From positions 868,001 to 932,000 of the forward strand of contig NZ_PYFP01000002.1 in NCBI RefSeq assembly GCF_003056055.1: a stretch of 64,000 nt of DNA, given 5' to 3'. The DNA comes from Glaciimonas sp. PCH181. Its GTDB lineage: Bacteria; Pseudomonadota; Gammaproteobacteria; Burkholderiales; Burkholderiaceae_D. Below, piece by piece: positions 10,494 through 22,549 of this stretch (position 1 is its first letter; each line of letters starts with the position of its first letter). The position numbers were made by a program, and so were the translations under genes. Under the pieces are notes generated by a model that saw only the letters and a list, made by a program, of their open reading frames with translations, did no database searches and had not been told where the DNA came from.

Positions 10494-10575
10494 CACCAAG
10501 TTGATCATGGTATGTCAATTATCCCGACCAACCTTTATTTACAACACTTACGCTGCGATTTCTGGATTAAAGAAA

Positions 10576-10893
10576 TTATTGCAACTTAATTTCTACATCA
10601 ACACCAGCTGGCAGATCCAGCTTCATCAATGCATCAACAGTCTTGTCTGTTGGATCAACGATATCCATCAAACGTTGATGCGTACGGATTTCGAACTGAT
10701 CACGTGAAGTCTTGTTGACGTGCGGCGAGCGCAAAACGTCAAAACGCTGAATACGTGTTGGCAAAGGGACCGGTCCCTTAACAACTGCACCAGTGCGTTT
10801 CGCTGTATCGACGATTTCTTGTGCCGATTGGTCGATCAAACGATAGTCAAATGCTTTCAGACGAATCCGGATTTTTTGATTTGGAGCAGACAT
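10576..10893 (-). CDS. rpsJ: 30S ribosomal protein S10 / NusE
   Basis: S10 is both a head protein of the 30S subunit and the NusE antitermination factor. The 105-residue product [19 protein letters not shown] and the [33 protein letters not shown] end are typical. It is separated from rplC by about 206 nt containing a promoter and from tuf by 99 nt with two stem-loops, so it may be transcribed mainly with fusA-tuf. Confidence 0.98.
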   Translation of the reverse strand: MSAPNQKIRIRLKAFDYRLIDQSAQEIVDTAKRTGAVVKGPVPLPTRIQRFDVLRSPHVNKTSRDQFEIRTHQRLMDIVDPTDKTVDALMKLDLPAGVDVEIKLQ

Positions 10894-10913
10894 GATTTTC
10901 CTTTAAAGAACGA

Positions 10914-10982
10914 ACCCTGAATGGATAGTCATTCAGGGTATATTTGAATACAACCTATCTAACAAACCATTCGTCAGATAGG
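10914..10982 (-). terminator. Two stem-loops between tuf and rpsJ
   Basis: Downstream of the tuf stop are two hairpins: CCTATCT (10954-10960) with AGATAGG (10976-10982), and a perfect 9-bp stem ACCCTGAAT (10914-10922) with ATTCAGGGT (10931-10939). The second is followed in the minus transcript by TTCGTTCTTT, only moderately U-rich. They could act as a partial terminator or a processing site that sets the tuf to rpsJ ratio. Confidence 0.5.
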
Positions 10983-10992
10983 CACATCTAAA

Positions 10993-12189
10993 TTACGCGT
11001 CAGGCAGGATTTTAGCAACAACACCCGCACCAACAGTACGACCACCTTCACGAATAGCGAAGCGCAAGCCTTCTTCCATCGCGATTGGGTTGATCAGCAT
11101 CACTGTGATCGAAACGTTATCGCCTGGCATCACCATTTCTTTACCTTCTGGCAACGCGATCGAACCAGTTACATCCGTCGTACGGAAGTAGAACTGTGGA
11201 CGATAGTTGTTGAAGAAAGGTGTATGACGGCCGCCTTCGTCTTTCGACAGAACATAGATCTCGCCTGTGAAATGCTTGTGTGGCTTGATCGTACCTGGCT
11301 TCGCCAGAACTTGACCCCGCTCAACATCTTCACGCTTCGTACCGCGCAGCAGAACACCAACGTTATCGCCAGCTTGACCTTGGTCCAGCAACTTACGGAA
11401 CATTTCAACGCCAGTACAAGTTGTTTTTTGTGTATCGCGAATACCAATGATTTCCAGTTCTTCGCCAACTTTAACAATACCGCGCTCGATACGACCAGTT
11501 ACCACTGTACCGCGACCTGAGATCGAGAACACATCTTCCACTGGCAGCAAGAACGCGCCATCAACTGCACGCTCCGGTGTCGGGATGTAGCTGTCCAGTG
11601 CGTCAGCCAACTTCATGATCGACTCTTCGCCCAATGGACCTGTGTCGCCTTCCAGTGCCAGCTTCGCTGAACCCTGGATGATCGGCAGGTCGTCGCCTGG
11701 GAATTCATACTTGCTCAATAACTCACGCACTTCCATTTCGACCAGCTCAAGCAACTCAGCATCGTCAACCATGTCGCATTTGTTCAGGTACACAATGATG
11801 TATGGCACACCAACTTGACGCGCCAGCAAGATGTGCTCACGCGTTTGTGGCATCGGACCATCAGCAGCCGAACACACCAGAATCGCACCGTCCATTTGCG
11901 CCGCGCCAGTGATCATGTTTTTAACATAGTCAGCATGGCCTGGGCAGTCAACGTGCGCGTAGTGGCGATTCGCCGTTTCGTATTCTACGTGCGCTGTGTT
12001 GATCGTAATACCACGCGCTTTTTCTTCCGGTGCCGCATCAATTTGCGCGTAGCCTTTAGCTTCGCCGCCAAATTTCTTCGACAACACCGTCGCAATTGCT
12101 GCAGTCAGTGTGGTTTTGCCATGATCAACGTGACCAATCGTGCCAACGTTCACGTGCGGCTTGGTCCGTTCAAATTTACTTTTTGCCAT
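10993..12189 (-). CDS. tuf: Elongation factor Tu (copy 1, str operon)
   Basis: EF-Tu is the GTPase that delivers aminoacyl-tRNA to the ribosome. It has GHVDHGKT (P-loop, residues 19-26), DCPGHADY (switch II), NKCD and the domain 2-3 segments. At 398 residues it is of family length. The protein appears identical to the copy at 30951-32147. The genes differ by about 11 synonymous bases, six of them within the first 75 nt. It follows fusA by 92 nt and precedes rpsJ. Confidence 0.98.
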   Translation of the reverse strand: MAKSKFERTKPHVNVGTIGHVDHGKTTLTAAIATVLSKKFGGEAKGYAQIDAAPEEKARGITINTAHVEYETANRHYAHVDCPGHADYVKNMITGAAQMDGAILVCSAADGPMPQTREHILLARQVGVPYIIVYLNKCDMVDDAELLELVEMEVRELLSKYEFPGDDLPIIQGSAKLALEGDTGPLGEESIMKLADALDSYIPTPERAVDGAFLLPVEDVFSISGRGTVVTGRIERGIVKVGEELEIIGIRDTQKTTCTGVEMFRKLLDQGQAGDNVGVLLRGTKREDVERGQVLAKPGTIKPHKHFTGEIYVLSKDEGGRHTPFFNNYRPQFYFRTTDVTGSIALPEGKEMVMPGDNVSITVMLINPIAMEEGLRFAIREGGRTVGAGVVAKILPDA

Positions 12190-12281
12190 TTTATTCTTCC
12201 TTCAAAAAGAGCGATTATTCAACAAGTTACTGAAATTATTAAGATAAATGCCCTCCCCTTTCGGAGCAGGCATAAACCGTA

Positions 12282-14387
12282 TTACTTGGTCTTCGATGTC
12301 ACGATTGCGTCGATAACATTCTTCGGCGCTTCGGAGTAGTGCTTAAATTCCATCGAATATGTTGCACGACCTTGTGTGGCCGAACGCAATGAAGTCGAGT
12401 AACCAAACATTTCCGACAATGGCACTTCGGCCTTGATGATTTTGCCGCCACCGCCAGCAATTTCATCCATACCCTGGACCATACCGCGACGTGACGACAG
12501 ATCGCCCATCACTGTACCGGCGTAGTCTTCTGGCGTCTCAACTTCAACCGCCATCATTGGCTCCAGAATGACTGGGCTAGCCTTACGGCAACCGTCTTTG
12601 AATGCCATCGAAGCAGCCATACGGAATGCGTTTTCGTTCGAGTCAACATCATGGTACGAACCAAAGAACAGCGTGACCTTGACGTCAACAACCGGATAAC
12701 CGGCCAATACACCAGCAGTCAATGTTTCACGAACACCCTTCTCAACTGCAGGGATGTATTCGCGTGGCACTGTACCGCCCTTGATCGCATCAACAAACTC
12801 AAAACCAGTACCTGGTGCTTGCGGCTCAATCTTCAGAACCACGTGACCATATTGACCACGACCACCAGATTGCTTAACGAACTTGCCTTCGATTTCTTCG
12901 CAAGTCTTGCGAATCGTTTCACGATAGGCAACTTGTGGCTTACCGACGGTCGCTTCGACGTTAAATTCACGGCGCATACGATCGACAATAATGTCCAGAT
13001 GCAACTCACCCATACCGGCGATAATCGTTTGACCCGATTCTTCGTCAGTACGTACGCGGAAAGAAGGATCTTCAGCAGCCAAACGATTCAACGCCAGGCC
13101 CATTTTTTCTTGATCTTGCTTAGTCTTAGGTTCCACAGCCTGCGAAATAACCGGCTCTGGGAAGACCATACGCTCAAGAACGACAATGGCTTTGTCATCA
13201 CACAATGTATCGCCGGTCGTTGTATCTTTCAAACCAACTACCGCAGCGATATCACCCGCCAGCATTTCTTTAATTTCTTCGCGCTGATTCGCGTGCATCT
13301 GAACGATACGTCCGATACGCTCTTTTTTCTCTTTAACAGAGTTATAAACTGTATCGCCCGAGTTCAGCGTGCCTGAGTAGCAACGGATAAAGCACAATTG
13401 ACCAACAAACGGATCAGTTGCGATTTTAAATGCCAATGCTGAGAATTTTTCAGTGTCTTCTGCTTTACGCACCACTGGCTCATCATCTTCGTCCATACCT
13501 GGGACTGGCGGAATATCCACTGGTGATGGCAAGTACTCAACCACGCCATCCAACATTGCCTGCACACCCTTGTTTTTGAAGGCTGTACCGCACATCATCG
13601 GGACGATTTCACTAGCAATAGTACGTTGACGAATAGCAGCTTTAATTTCCGCTTCTGTCAAATCGCCTTCTTCCAGGTACTTATTCATCAGTTCTTCTGA
13701 CGCTTCAGCGGCGGCTTCAACCATATTCTCGCGCCATTTTGCTGCTTCAGCTGCCAAATTCTCAGGAATCTCACGGTAGTCAAACTTCATACCTTGGGTT
13801 GAATCATCCCAATAGATCGCCTTCATTTTGACCAGATCGATTACGCCTTCGAAATTTTCTTCGGCACCGATTGGCACTTGCATAGGAACTGGATTTGCCT
13901 TCAAGCGTGCGCGCATTTGCTCGTAAACTTTGAAGAAATTAGCACCAGTACGATCCATTTTATTGACAAACGCCAAACGTGGAACTTTGTACTTATTAGC
14001 CTGACGCCATACTGTTTCAGATTGTGGTTGCACACCGCCGACTGCGCAGTAAACCATGCAAGCACCATCCAATACACGCATCGAACGCTCAACTTCAATA
14101 GTGAAGTCAACGTGACCCGGAGTATCAATGATGTTGATGTGGTGTGGAGGGAAATTACCCGCCATACCTTTCCAGAAACAAGTGGTAGCAGCAGAAGTAA
14201 TTGTGATTCCGCGCTCTTGTTCTTGTTCCATCCAGTCCATGGTGGCTGCGCCATCATGCACTTCACCAATCTTGTGATTCACGCCGGTGTAAAACAACAC
14301 ACGTTCAGTGGTCGTGGTTTTACCAGCATCAATGTGAGCGGAAATACCGATATTGCGATAGCGCTCAATGGGGGTCTTGCGAGCCAT
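12282..14387 (-). CDS. fusA: Elongation factor G
   Basis: EF-G is the translocase GTPase. The 701-residue protein shows [20 protein letters not shown] (P-loop, about residues 12-31), [21 protein letters not shown] (G3), NKMDR (G4), and domains IV-V ending in [24 protein letters not shown]. It lies between rpsG and tuf in the str operon. Length is typical. Nothing suggests fusidic-acid resistance, but this was not checked residue by residue. Confidence 0.98.
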   Translation of the reverse strand: MARKTPIERYRNIGISAHIDAGKTTTTERVLFYTGVNHKIGEVHDGAATMDWMEQEQERGITITSAATTCFWKGMAGNFPPHHINIIDTPGHVDFTIEVERSMRVLDGACMVYCAVGGVQPQSETVWRQANKYKVPRLAFVNKMDRTGANFFKVYEQMRARLKANPVPMQVPIGAEENFEGVIDLVKMKAIYWDDSTQGMKFDYREIPENLAAEAAKWRENMVEAAAEASEELMNKYLEEGDLTEAEIKAAIRQRTIASEIVPMMCGTAFKNKGVQAMLDGVVEYLPSPVDIPPVPGMDEDDEPVVRKAEDTEKFSALAFKIATDPFVGQLCFIRCYSGTLNSGDTVYNSVKEKKERIGRIVQMHANQREEIKEMLAGDIAAVVGLKDTTTGDTLCDDKAIVVLERMVFPEPVISQAVEPKTKQDQEKMGLALNRLAAEDPSFRVRTDEESGQTIIAGMGELHLDIIVDRMRREFNVEATVGKPQVAYRETIRKTCEEIEGKFVKQSGGRGQYGHVVLKIEPQAPGTGFEFVDAIKGGTVPREYIPAVEKGVRETLTAGVLAGYPVVDVKVTLFFGSYHDVDSNENAFRMAASMAFKDGCRKASPVILEPMMAVEVETPEDYAGTVMGDLSSRRGMVQGMDEIAGGGGKIIKAEVPLSEMFGYSTSLRSATQGRATYSMEFKHYSEAPKNVIDAIVTSKTK

Positions 14388-14416
14388 GATTTATTCCTAA
14401 GTCTTTTAATGCACGA

Positions 14417-14455
14417 AACCGAGCGCTATTTTTCCAGGAAAATATACGCTCGGTT
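14417..14455 (-). repeat. Strong stem-loop in rpsG-fusA spacer
   Basis: AACCGAGCG (14417-14425) pairs perfectly with CGCTCGGTT (14447-14455), and the intervening bases also pair (TATTTT with AAAATA), giving one long hairpin ahead of fusA. It has no terminal U tract. It is most likely an mRNA processing or stability element; the role is inferred. Confidence 0.5.
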
Positions 14456-14512
14456 CGAACAAATTTCAGATGCGAGTAGCTGATTCCGCAATGGAAGCAG
14501 CCGCTCATTCTA

Positions 14513-14983
14513 TTAGAAGCGGAAGTGCGAGAACGCCTTGTTCGCTTCAGCCATACGGTGTACTTCATCGCGCTTTTTCATTGCGCCGCCGCGACCTTCT
14601 GCAGCTTCGAGCAATTCACCGCCAAGGCGTTGCGGCATTGATTTTTCGCTACGCTTATTAGCTGCTTCACGCAACCAACGCATCGACAAAGCCATACGAC
14701 GGATAGGACGAACTTCAACTGGCACCTGGTAGTTTGCACCACCAACGCGACGCGATTTAACTTCAACCAATGGTTTGCAGTTGCCGATTGCCAACGCAAA
14801 CACTTCCAGCGGATCTTTGCCGGATTTAGTTTGGATGTGCTCAAAAGCACCGTAAATAATATTTTCAGCTACCGATTTTTTACCGGACAGCATTAAGACG
14901 TTGACGAATTTCGCAACATCAATGTTACCGAATTTAGGATCCGGCAATATGTCCCGCTTGGGAACTTCACGACGACGTGGCAT
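14513..14983 (-). CDS. rpsG: 30S ribosomal protein S7
   Basis: S7 nucleates the 30S head and in E. coli represses the str operon by binding the rpsL-rpsG spacer. From ATG 14983, with AAGGA upstream, the product is 156 residues: [20 protein letters not shown], the [14 protein letters not shown] segment, and a C-terminal [15 protein letters not shown]. The 136-nt spacer to rpsL has short self-complementary stretches and could carry the equivalent S7 target (inference). Confidence 0.97.
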   Translation of the reverse strand: MPRRREVPKRDILPDPKFGNIDVAKFVNVLMLSGKKSVAENIIYGAFEHIQTKSGKDPLEVFALAIGNCKPLVEVKSRRVGGANYQVPVEVRPIRRMALSMRWLREAANKRSEKSMPQRLGGELLEAAEGRGGAMKKRDEVHRMAEANKAFSHFRF

Positions 14984-15119
14984 TTCGATTCCTTTCAATC
15001 TTCAGTTGAGTGTGCGGAGCCTTGCTCCTTCACCCTCGCGGACAGCCATCATAGCTACCCACTTACTCGGCCCATTGGGGACCGACACCTGTTTCATTTG
15101 GCCTGAGCCAGACGAAAAA

Positions 15120-15503
15120 TTATTTCTTTGCAGCTTTAGCGCGCTTAGTACCGTATTTCGAACGTGCTTGCTTACGATCCTTGACGCCTTGAGTATCCAA
15201 TGCACCGCGAACCATGTGGTAACGCACACCCGGCAAATCTTTTACACGACCGCCACGTAACAACACGACGCTATGCTCTTGCAGGTTATGGCCTTCACCA
15301 CCGATGTACGAAATAACTTCGAAACCGTTAGTCAAGCGTACCTTGGCAACTTTACGCAAAGCCGAGTTTGGCTTCTTTGGAGTTGTCGTATAAACACGGG
15401 TACATACTCCGCGTTTTTGAGGGCTGTTTTCCAGCGCCGGCGATTTGCTTTTAACAACAGCAGATACGCGTGGCTGGCGAATCAATTGATTGATGGTTGG
15501 CAT
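15120..15503 (-). CDS. rpsL: 30S ribosomal protein S12
   Basis: S12 controls decoding accuracy. The product reads [20 protein letters not shown] and carries [18 protein letters not shown] and [28 protein letters not shown]. The lysines whose substitution gives streptomycin resistance are wild type. At 127 residues it is slightly longer than in E. coli. Unlike a simple rpoBC-rpsL read-through arrangement, it is split from rpoC by an opposite-strand gene and has its own promoter. Confidence 0.98.
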   Translation of the reverse strand: MPTINQLIRQPRVSAVVKSKSPALENSPQKRGVCTRVYTTTPKKPNSALRKVAKVRLTNGFEVISYIGGEGHNLQEHSVVLLRGGRVKDLPGVRYHMVRGALDTQGVKDRKQARSKYGTKRAKAAKK

Positions 15504-15540
15504 CGTTTTCTATCCAACAAAATTACGACGTTAATAACAA

Positions 15541-15568
15541 CAATCCCGAAATCGGTTGTCCGGGATTG
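15541..15568 (-). repeat. Stem-loop in the rpsL leader
   Basis: CAATCCCG (15541-15548) pairs perfectly with CGGGATTG (15561-15568) around a 12-nt loop, inside the roughly 180-nt rpsL leader and about 38 nt ahead of the start codon. It is probably a leader structure that affects translation or stability. Confidence 0.45.
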
Positions 15569-15693
15569 GACAGATACTTGCACGAAAATCCCGCGCAGTT
15601 CGATTTGGCAATAAAGGTGGGGACGAACTGCAGCAAATGAGAACACGCTGGAGAACGTTCAAGACCAGTAAAACTTGGAATCGAGAACCCGCG

Positions 15694-15722
15694 AGTATAT
15701 CGGCATCACGCCATTAGGTCAA
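15694..15722 (-). promoter_or_regulatory. Sigma70-type promoter of the rpsL (str) operon
   Basis: TTGACC (15722-15717) and TATACT (15699-15694) on the minus strand are separated by exactly 17 nt and followed by the GC-rich discriminator CGCGGG. The predicted transcript starts near 15687, giving a leader of about 180 nt. The match is close to consensus, and an own promoter is needed because the upstream gene runs the other way. Confidence 0.7.
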
Positions 15723-15894
15723 CTCGGCGATTAATATATGCACGACTGTTCAAAAGATGCAACAAATTGGTAGATGCGCTTCGGCGGCAGTGGGCCGATT
15801 AGATTAAAGCACGGCAAATCCTGACTGACGACCTTAGAACACCATTGATTTCATCGACCGGAAATAGGCAGCTACAGTGCTATAAAAAAGAGGT

Positions 15895-17883
15895 ATGGCT
15901 CTTACACTTTATCTAGTGTGTAAGTCCGCATCGTTACGGGATAATGCGTTTTCCCTATTTTTATTGATGACAATGCCTTACTTGCTGCGCCGAAATAACT
16001 TATTTGTACTGATCACTTATTTGATCTTGTCGCTGGTGCCATTTTCCCCGTTGCTTTTTGGTCAAGTTGTTGTGCGTCCTGCCCGCGTCGTAGCAATGGA
16101 ATTTGTGGCGTGGCTAGTTATTTGGGCATTGTTCAAACGACCGGCACGTTTTCATTGGTTGTTGTTGCCCGCATTTATTGCGTTACCGACAGAACTGTAT
16201 CTGCGCAAATTCTATGGACAGGGAATCTCAACCCATCACCTAGGGATCATTGCGGAAACCTCACCGGCAGAAGCAATAGAGTTCTTAGGCGATAAAATCT
16301 GGCTGCTGGCGGTAATTTTTGTCTGCATTATCATTTGGTGGGGATTAAGCTGGTATGCAGCCGCCACAACCCGCGATCTTGATTGGCGTGGCAATACGCG
16401 CTGGTTGATCTGCGCGGCGATGATTGCCTCTTTCGGTCTCTGGCTGTATGGCGAAGAAATGGGCGTCAGCCCACCACCACACCCCTCTGCGACGGCTAAG
16501 CTAGTAACAGCAGGCTCAGCTAGTCAGGCAAGCTCGGCAACGATGAGTCAGCCAGCTACACTTGCTGCCATTGTGAACCCAAGAATCGCGTCGCCTGTCA
16601 CTCCGCCGCCCTCATCCTTTACCACGAGCGCGATGTCGTCAATTAAGTTCGGCAAACTGCCAAGTTGGGCCGAAATTCCATTTGAAGCCGAGCCGTTTGG
16701 TCGTACCTGGCCTTTTGGTCTTGCCGTGCGTGGTTACGATTTTTGGAAAGAGCGGAAATACCTGGAAGATTTACAACGCGAGAACCGCCGCTTCTCGTTC
16801 CGCGCCCAACAAGTTAGTCAGAAAGATACGCCCCAAATTGTTGTCATGGTCATAGGCGAGTCTTCACGCGCTGATCGATGGAGCCTGAACGGCTACGCGC
16901 GTGAGACCAATCCGCTATTGGAACAAGAGCCTAATCTTGTCAGTTTTTCGGATGCGCTCACGGGTGTCGCAGCGACGCGCTTATCGGTTCCTGTAATGGT
17001 TTCACGCAAACCGATCACGCAGAGCCTGCGTGCGGGTTTCTCTGAGAAATCCTTCATTACTGCCTATAAAGAAGCGGGCTTTAAAACTTACTGGATGTCA
17101 AATCAGATGTCCTTCGGTAAATTCGATACACCTATTTCTGTGTTTGCAAATGAAGCAGATGTGACCCAATTCCTGAATCTTGGTGGCTTTACGGACGCGT
17201 CGAGTTTTGATGAAGCTCTGCTGGCCCCCTTAAAAACGGCGATGGCCGACCCGCATCCGAAAAAACTCATTGTGCTCCATAGCTTAGGCAGCCACTGGAA
17301 CTACAGCCATCGTTACCCTCAGGGATTCGACAAATGGCAGCCGTCGCTCTTCGGCATCGCGAATCCGGCGTACACCAATCTGGCGAATAAACCCGCGTTA
17401 AATAATAGTTACGATAACTCGATCCTTTACACCGACTGGTTTTTGGAGCAAGTCATCAAGACATTAAAGTCTTCGAATAAGTTGAGCGCCATGATGTACT
17501 TCTCCGATCATGGAGAAACCTTGTACGACGGCAGCTGCAAAATAGCTTTTCATGGCCACAACACGCAGTTTGAATTCCATATTCCAGCATTAATGTGGTA
17601 TTCGGATCAATACAAAACCGCCTATCCAGAAAAAGTAGAGCAGCTAATACGTCATAAGCGAGCGCGTATTAATACCGAAAACGTATTTCATTCGTTGTTG
17701 GATCTATCTGATATTCGCTATCCGGATGAGCACTTGGAGAAGAGCTTTTTAAGCAATAAACTCCGTCCGCATAAGCGGTATGTAGATAGCTATGGCTGGA
17801 GCGATTACGATAACTCGACCTTTAAAGGCGATTGTCGAGAAGTAAAAGATAACGCGAAACCGTTGCTGCAACTGAAGGACTAA
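15895..17883 (+). CDS. EptA-like phosphoethanolamine transferase/sulfatase-fold membrane enzyme
   Basis: The 662-residue protein has hydrophobic segments in residues 1-180, a Pro/Ser/Thr-rich linker (about 195-250) and a periplasmic alkaline-phosphatase-superfamily domain. Visible catalytic features of the EptA/CptA type are Glu322 in IGESSRADRW, the presumed nucleophile Thr361 in ATRLSVPVM, and Asp538-His539 in the SDHGE motif, with a further FHGHN histidine pair. Family knowledge suggests transfer of phosphoethanolamine to lipid A or core, but the exact acceptor is unknown. The start is uncertain: an extended -10 (TGCTATAAA, 15878-15886) would start transcription at about 15893, so GTG 15916 or ATG 15967 may be the real start. 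It is an opposite-strand insertion between rpoC and rpsL. Confidence 0.8.
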   Translation: MALTLYLVCKSASLRDNAFSLFLLMTMPYLLRRNNLFVLITYLILSLVPFSPLLFGQVVVRPARVVAMEFVAWLVIWALFKRPARFHWLLLPAFIALPTELYLRKFYGQGISTHHLGIIAETSPAEAIEFLGDKIWLLAVIFVCIIIWWGLSWYAAATTRDLDWRGNTRWLICAAMIASFGLWLYGEEMGVSPPPHPSATAKLVTAGSASQASSATMSQPATLAAIVNPRIASPVTPPPSSFTTSAMSSIKFGKLPSWAEIPFEAEPFGRTWPFGLAVRGYDFWKERKYLEDLQRENRRFSFRAQQVSQKDTPQIVVMVIGESSRADRWSLNGYARETNPLLEQEPNLVSFSDALTGVAATRLSVPVMVSRKPITQSLRAGFSEKSFITAYKEAGFKTYWMSNQMSFGKFDTPISVFANEADVTQFLNLGGFTDASSFDEALLAPLKTAMADPHPKKLIVLHSLGSHWNYSHRYPQGFDKWQPSLFGIANPAYTNLANKPALNNSYDNSILYTDWFLEQVIKTLKSSNKLSAMMYFSDHGETLYDGSCKIAFHGHNTQFEFHIPALMWYSDQYKTAYPEKVEQLIRHKRARINTENVFHSLLDLSDIRYPDEHLEKSFLSNKLRPHKRYVDSYGWSDYDNSTFKGDCREVKDNAKPLLQLKD

Positions 17884-17913
17884 CGCTACGGCATCAAGTT
17901 AAGCGGCTCAAAT

Positions 17914-17950
17914 AAGGGGAAATAGCCGGATTTAAAGGTTATTTCCCCTT
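17914..17950 (+). terminator. Stem-loop after the EptA-like gene
   Basis: AAGGGGAAATA (17914-17924) pairs perfectly over 11 bp with TATTTCCCCTT (17940-17950), 31 nt after the stop codon. No U tract follows (CTCGTAT), so this may be a 3'-protecting hairpin, with the true terminator at 18140. Confidence 0.45.
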
Positions 17951-18139
17951 CTCGTATATGAGTCATCACCCCTTTTATCACGACAGCAGCAATCGGAGTC
18001 GTCACCAGAGCCGTTATACGGATACAAAAGCTCGGATTCGCACATGGCTTATCGTAGGCCATACAGAAGCCATTCTCAGAACTTCTACCTCAACTGTCTT
18101 ATTCGCGTCTAAATATAGTTAGAACCGCACAAACAAAAA

Positions 18140-18172
18140 CGGCACCGGAGAATTCTCCGGTGCCGTTTTTTT
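18140..18172. terminator. Bidirectional intrinsic terminator between rpoC and the EptA-like gene
   Basis: Positions 18140-18152 and 18153-18165 form a perfect 13-bp GC-rich inverted repeat (CGGCACCGGAGAA and its complement). On the plus strand it is followed by seven T (18166-18172); on the minus strand by TTTTTG. It can therefore end both rpoC transcription and the convergent transcript. The 300-bp convergent gap otherwise shows nothing coding. Confidence 0.9.
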
Positions 18173-18187
18173 AACAACGCTTACGAA

Positions 18188-21100
18188 TTAAGCTTCGTCG
18201 CCAGTTGTTCCCAACGTTTCAGCTGGTTGTACTTCCGCTTCAGCTTGCAGGTTACGTGCTTGTTGCTCCGATTGCAGCAAAGCAGTCCGTTCTTCCGCTT
18301 CCCACGTATCTTTTTCTTTACGTGCGCGATGGAATGCCAAGCCAGTTCCAGCTGGAATCAAACGTCCAACAATGACGTTTTCTTTCAGACCACGCAGGCC
18401 ATCACGTTTGCCCATGATTGCAGCTTCCGTCAAGACTCGGGTAGTTTCCTGGAACGACGCAGCAGATATGAACGAGTCAGTCGACAGCGATGCTTTGGTA
18501 ATACCCAACAATACGTTTTCGTATGTTGCAGGAATCTTTCCTGCGGCGATCACGCGATCATTTTCGTCCAGCAACTCGGAACGCTCAACCTGTTCACCAG
18601 TGATGTAGTTAGCATCGCCAGCATCAACGATTTGTACACGGCGCAACATTTGACGGACGATAACTTCAATGTGCTTGTCATTGATTTTCACGCCTTGCAA
18701 ACGATACACATCTTGTACTTCGTCAACGATGTAACGGGCCAACGCTTCGATACCCAACAGACGCAGAATATCTTGTGGATCGGCTGGGCCGTCAACAATC
18801 ATTTCGCCCTTATTCACCACTTGGCCGTCATGGACCAATACTTGTTTATCTTTGGTGATCAAGAACTCATGCTTATTGCCGTCCATGTCTGTGATTTCCA
18901 GACGTTGCTTACCTTTGGTTTCCTTACCAAATGCAACGGTTCCGGTAACCTCAGCCAGCATACCGGCATCCTTCGGCGAACGCGCTTCAAACAACTCAGC
19001 AACACGCGGCAAACCACCGGTAATGTCACGCGTTTTCTGCGATTCAGTCGGGATACGCGCCAACACTTCACCAACGTGGACTTGCTGTCCGTCTTTCACG
19101 GTAATCAGTGCACCGACCTGGAAACCGATCGTCACAGCATGTTCTGTACCGGAGATCTTGACTTCCTGATCTTGTTCATTCAACAGTTTGACCTGAGGAC
19201 GAACAGTTTTGGTCACAGAACCACGACGCTTGGCATCGATAACAACCAATGTCGACAGACCGGTCACTTCATCGATCTGACGCGCAACGGTCGAACCTTC
19301 TTCAACGTTTTCGAACTTCACAGTACCGGTGTACTCGGTAATGATCGGACGTGTCAGCGGATCCCATGTTGCTAATGTTGCGCCAGCCTTGATCGTCATA
19401 CCATCGTTGACAATCATGGTCGCACCATACGGCACCTTATGGCGCTCACGTTCACGACCGTGATCATCAGTGATCAGTACTTCGCCTGAACGGGAAATAA
19501 CGATCAGCTCGCCTTTACCATTCGTGACGTAACGCATCGTTGCCGTAAAGCGCACTACGCCGTTCGACTTGGCTTCAACGCTAGATGCCACTGCTGCTCG
19601 CGACGCCGCACCACCAATGTGGAACGTACGCATAGTCAGCTGAGTACCTGGCTCACCAATCGATTGTGCCGCGATCACGCCGACAGCTTCACCGGCGTTG
19701 ACCAGAGAACCACGTCCCAGATCACGACCGTAACATTGTGCGCACAGGCCATAGCGTGTGTCACAAGTCAGCGGTGTGCGAACTTTTACTTCATCGATAC
19801 CGAGGCGTTCGATTTCTTCAACGGCATCTTCGTCCAGCAATGTCCCGGATTCATACAGCGTGCCCTGGGTTTCAGGATTAACGATGTCGTTAGCAGCAAC
19901 GCGACCAAGAATACGGTCACGCAATGCTTCGATCACTTCACCACCCTCAACCATTGCCTTCATAACTGCACCGTTCGACGTGCCGCAATCATCTTCGATC
20001 ACAACCAAATCTTGGGTAACGTCAACCAGACGACGCGTCAGGTAACCTGAGTTCGCTGTCTTTAACGCGGTATCTGCCAGACCTTTACGCGCACCGTGGG
20101 TGGAAATAAAGTACTGCAAAACGTTCAGACCTTCGCGGAAGTTCGCGGTAATCGGCGTTTCGATAATCGAACCATCCGGTTTCGCCATCAGACCACGCAT
20201 ACCGGCCAACTGACGAATCTGCGCCGCAGAACCACGCGCACCGGAGTCGGCCATCATGTAAATGGCATTGAACGATTCTTGTGTACCTTTGGTGCCGTCA
20301 CGGCGAACGACGTCTTCAACCTTGAGCTGTTCCATCATGGCCTTACCGACGTCATCACCGGCCTTGCCCCAGATATCAACCACTTTGTTATAACGTTCGC
20401 CAGCAGTAACCAGACCGGACGAGTATTGCTGTTCGATCTGTTTAACTTCTTGTTCTGCAGTAGCGATCAGTGTGACTTTTTGCGGCGGTACCAGCATGTC
20501 ATCAACACAGATCGAGATACCAGCACGTGTCGCCAAACGGAAACCGGACTGCATCAATTGATCAGCGAAAACAACTGTCGCACGCAAACCGCACTTACGG
20601 AACGACGTGTTGATCAGCTTAGAAATTTCTTTCTTCTTCAACGCACGATTCAACACGGTGAACGGCAGACCCTTAGGCAGAATTTCTGACAGGATCGCAC
20701 GGCCAACAGTGGTTTCGTAACGCTTGATAGTCTTGACGAATTCGCCAGTGACCAGATCTTTCGGATATTCGGTAATACGCACGGTGACACGGGTTGTCAG
20801 TTCGACTTCCTTGTTGTCATACGCACGGATAGCTTCCGAGACATCCGGGAACATCATGCCTTCGTTCTTACCGTTGATCTGTTCACGCGTTGCGTAGTAC
20901 AGACCCAACACGATATCTTGCGAAGGTACGATCGACGGTTCGCCGTTCGATGGGAACAAAATGTTGTTCGACGCCAGCATCAGCGTACGCGCTTCCATTT
21001 GTGCTTCAATCGACAGAGGCACGTGGACCGCCATTTGGTCACCGTCAAAGTCGGCGTTAAATGCGGCGCAAACCAACGGGTGCAACTGAATAGCTTTACC

Positions 21101-22429
21101 TTCGATCAGGACCGGCTCAAACGCCTGAATGCCCAAACGATGCAATGTAGGTGCACGGTTCAGCATGACCGGATGTTCACGGATCACTTCTTCCAGAATG
21201 TCCCACACGACCGAAGTCTGATTTTCAACTTCTTTCTTGGCTGCCTTGATGGTGCTGGCGATGCCCATCACTTCGAGCTTGTTGAAAATAAATGGCTTGA
21301 ACAACTCCAAGGCCATCAATTTTGGCAAACCGCATTGATGTAATTTAAGTTGTGGACCCACCACGATCACCGAACGACCGGAGTAATCGACGCGCTTACC
21401 CAACAAGTTTTGACGGAAACGGCCGCCTTTACCCTTGATCATCTCAGCCAACGACTTCAATGGACGCTTGTTAGCGCCAGTCATTGCTTTACCGCGACGA
21501 CCATTGTCTAGCAACGAATCCACTGCTTCCTGCAACATCCGCTTTTCATTACGCGTAATGATTTCCGGTGCGCGCAATTCCATCAGACGCTTTAAACGGT
21601 TATTACGGTTAATGACGCGACGATACAGGTCATTCAAATCGGAAGTTGCAAAACGACCACCATCCAGCGGTACCAGCGGACGCAATTCAGGCGGCAGCAC
21701 TGGCAATACTTCCATGATCATCCAGTCCGGCTTAATTCCCGAACGTTGGAATGCTTCCAGCACCTTCAAGCGCTTGGAATATTTCTTGATCTTGGCTTCT
21801 GATTTCGAGTCTTTTAAGTCTTGACGTAAGGTCTCGGCTTCGCGATCGATGTCGATTGCGCGCAGCAACTCACGGATACCTTCGGCACCCATGAATGCGG
21901 TGAAATCATCGCCGTATTCTTCGTACTTCGCTGCGTAGTCGTCTTCGGACATGATCTGGCAACGCTTCAGCGGTGTCATGCCTGGATCAGTGATAACGTA
22001 GGCTTCGAAGTAAAGAACGCGTTCGATATCCCGCAAAGTCATGTCGAGGACCATACCCAGACGTGACGGCAGAGATTTCAGGAACCAGATGTGCGCAGTC
22101 GGCGACGCCAATTCAATGTGGCCCATGCGTTCACGACGCACTTTTGCCAAGGTAACTTCAACGCCACATTTTTCGCAGATTACACCGCGATGCTTCAGAC
22201 GCTTGTACTTACCGCACAAGCATTCGTAGTCTTTAATAGGGCCAAAGATTTTGGCGCAGAACAGACCATCGCGCTCAGGCTTAAAGGTACGATAGTTGAT
22301 AGTCTCAGGCTTCTTGACTTCGCCATAAGACCACGAACGGATTTTATCTGGCGACGCGAGGCCAATTTTGATCGCGTCGAACTGTTCATTTTGCTGAACT
22401 TGCTTGAATAAATCGAGCAGTGCTTTCAT
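18188..22429 (-). CDS. rpoC: RNA polymerase subunit beta'
   Basis: Beta' forms the catalytic clamp of RNA polymerase. The 1413-residue product has the N-terminal zinc site ([20 protein letters not shown], about residues 70-90), the absolutely conserved [12 protein letters not shown] magnesium loop near residue 460, the second zinc cluster [15 protein letters not shown] and the trigger-helix region. It is complete and of betaproteobacterial length. It is separated from rpoB by 194 nt holding a large hairpin, and ends just before the bidirectional terminator. Confidence 0.98.
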   Translation of the reverse strand: MKALLDLFKQVQQNEQFDAIKIGLASPDKIRSWSYGEVKKPETINYRTFKPERDGLFCAKIFGPIKDYECLCGKYKRLKHRGVICEKCGVEVTLAKVRRERMGHIELASPTAHIWFLKSLPSRLGMVLDMTLRDIERVLYFEAYVITDPGMTPLKRCQIMSEDDYAAKYEEYGDDFTAFMGAEGIRELLRAIDIDREAETLRQDLKDSKSEAKIKKYSKRLKVLEAFQRSGIKPDWMIMEVLPVLPPELRPLVPLDGGRFATSDLNDLYRRVINRNNRLKRLMELRAPEIITRNEKRMLQEAVDSLLDNGRRGKAMTGANKRPLKSLAEMIKGKGGRFRQNLLGKRVDYSGRSVIVVGPQLKLHQCGLPKLMALELFKPFIFNKLEVMGIASTIKAAKKEVENQTSVVWDILEEVIREHPVMLNRAPTLHRLGIQAFEPVLIEGKAIQLHPLVCAAFNADFDGDQMAVHVPLSIEAQMEARTLMLASNNILFPSNGEPSIVPSQDIVLGLYYATREQINGKNEGMMFPDVSEAIRAYDNKEVELTTRVTVRITEYPKDLVTGEFVKTIKRYETTVGRAILSEILPKGLPFTVLNRALKKKEISKLINTSFRKCGLRATVVFADQLMQSGFRLATRAGISICVDDMLVPPQKVTLIATAEQEVKQIEQQYSSGLVTAGERYNKVVDIWGKAGDDVGKAMMEQLKVEDVVRRDGTKGTQESFNAIYMMADSGARGSAAQIRQLAGMRGLMAKPDGSIIETPITANFREGLNVLQYFISTHGARKGLADTALKTANSGYLTRRLVDVTQDLVVIEDDCGTSNGAVMKAMVEGGEVIEALRDRILGRVAANDIVNPETQGTLYESGTLLDEDAVEEIERLGIDEVKVRTPLTCDTRYGLCAQCYGRDLGRGSLVNAGEAVGVIAAQSIGEPGTQLTMRTFHIGGAASRAAVASSVEAKSNGVVRFTATMRYVTNGKGELIVISRSGEVLITDDHGRERERHKVPYGATMIVNDGMTIKAGATLATWDPLTRPIITEYTGTVKFENVEEGSTVARQIDEVTGLSTLVVIDAKRRGSVTKTVRPQVKLLNEQDQEVKISGTEHAVTIGFQVGALITVKDGQQVHVGEVLARIPTESQKTRDITGGLPRVAELFEARSPKDAGMLAEVTGTVAFGKETKGKQRLEITDMDGNKHEFLITKDKQVLVHDGQVVNKGEMIVDGPADPQDILRLLGIEALARYIVDEVQDVYRLQGVKINDKHIEVIVRQMLRRVQIVDAGDANYITGEQVERSELLDENDRVIAAGKIPATYENVLLGITKASLSTDSFISAASFQETTRVLTEAAIMGKRDGLRGLKENVIVGRLIPAGTGLAFHRARKEKDTWEAEERTALLQSEQQARNLQAEAEVQPAETLGTTGDEA

Positions 22430-22549
22430 GTATCACTCCAGGTTGGCGTGAAAAAACTAAATTCTTTTGTTAGTACAGTGGGCGTTTCACGCATCATTCA
22501 CAAATGAAGAAACAACTTTCACCGACCTTTTAACTGCTAGCTGAATCAG

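Noticed and set aside
15120..15503. Streptomycin-resistance substitution in rpsL
   Set aside because: Both key lysines, in TTPKKPNSA and GGRVKDLPG, are wild type.
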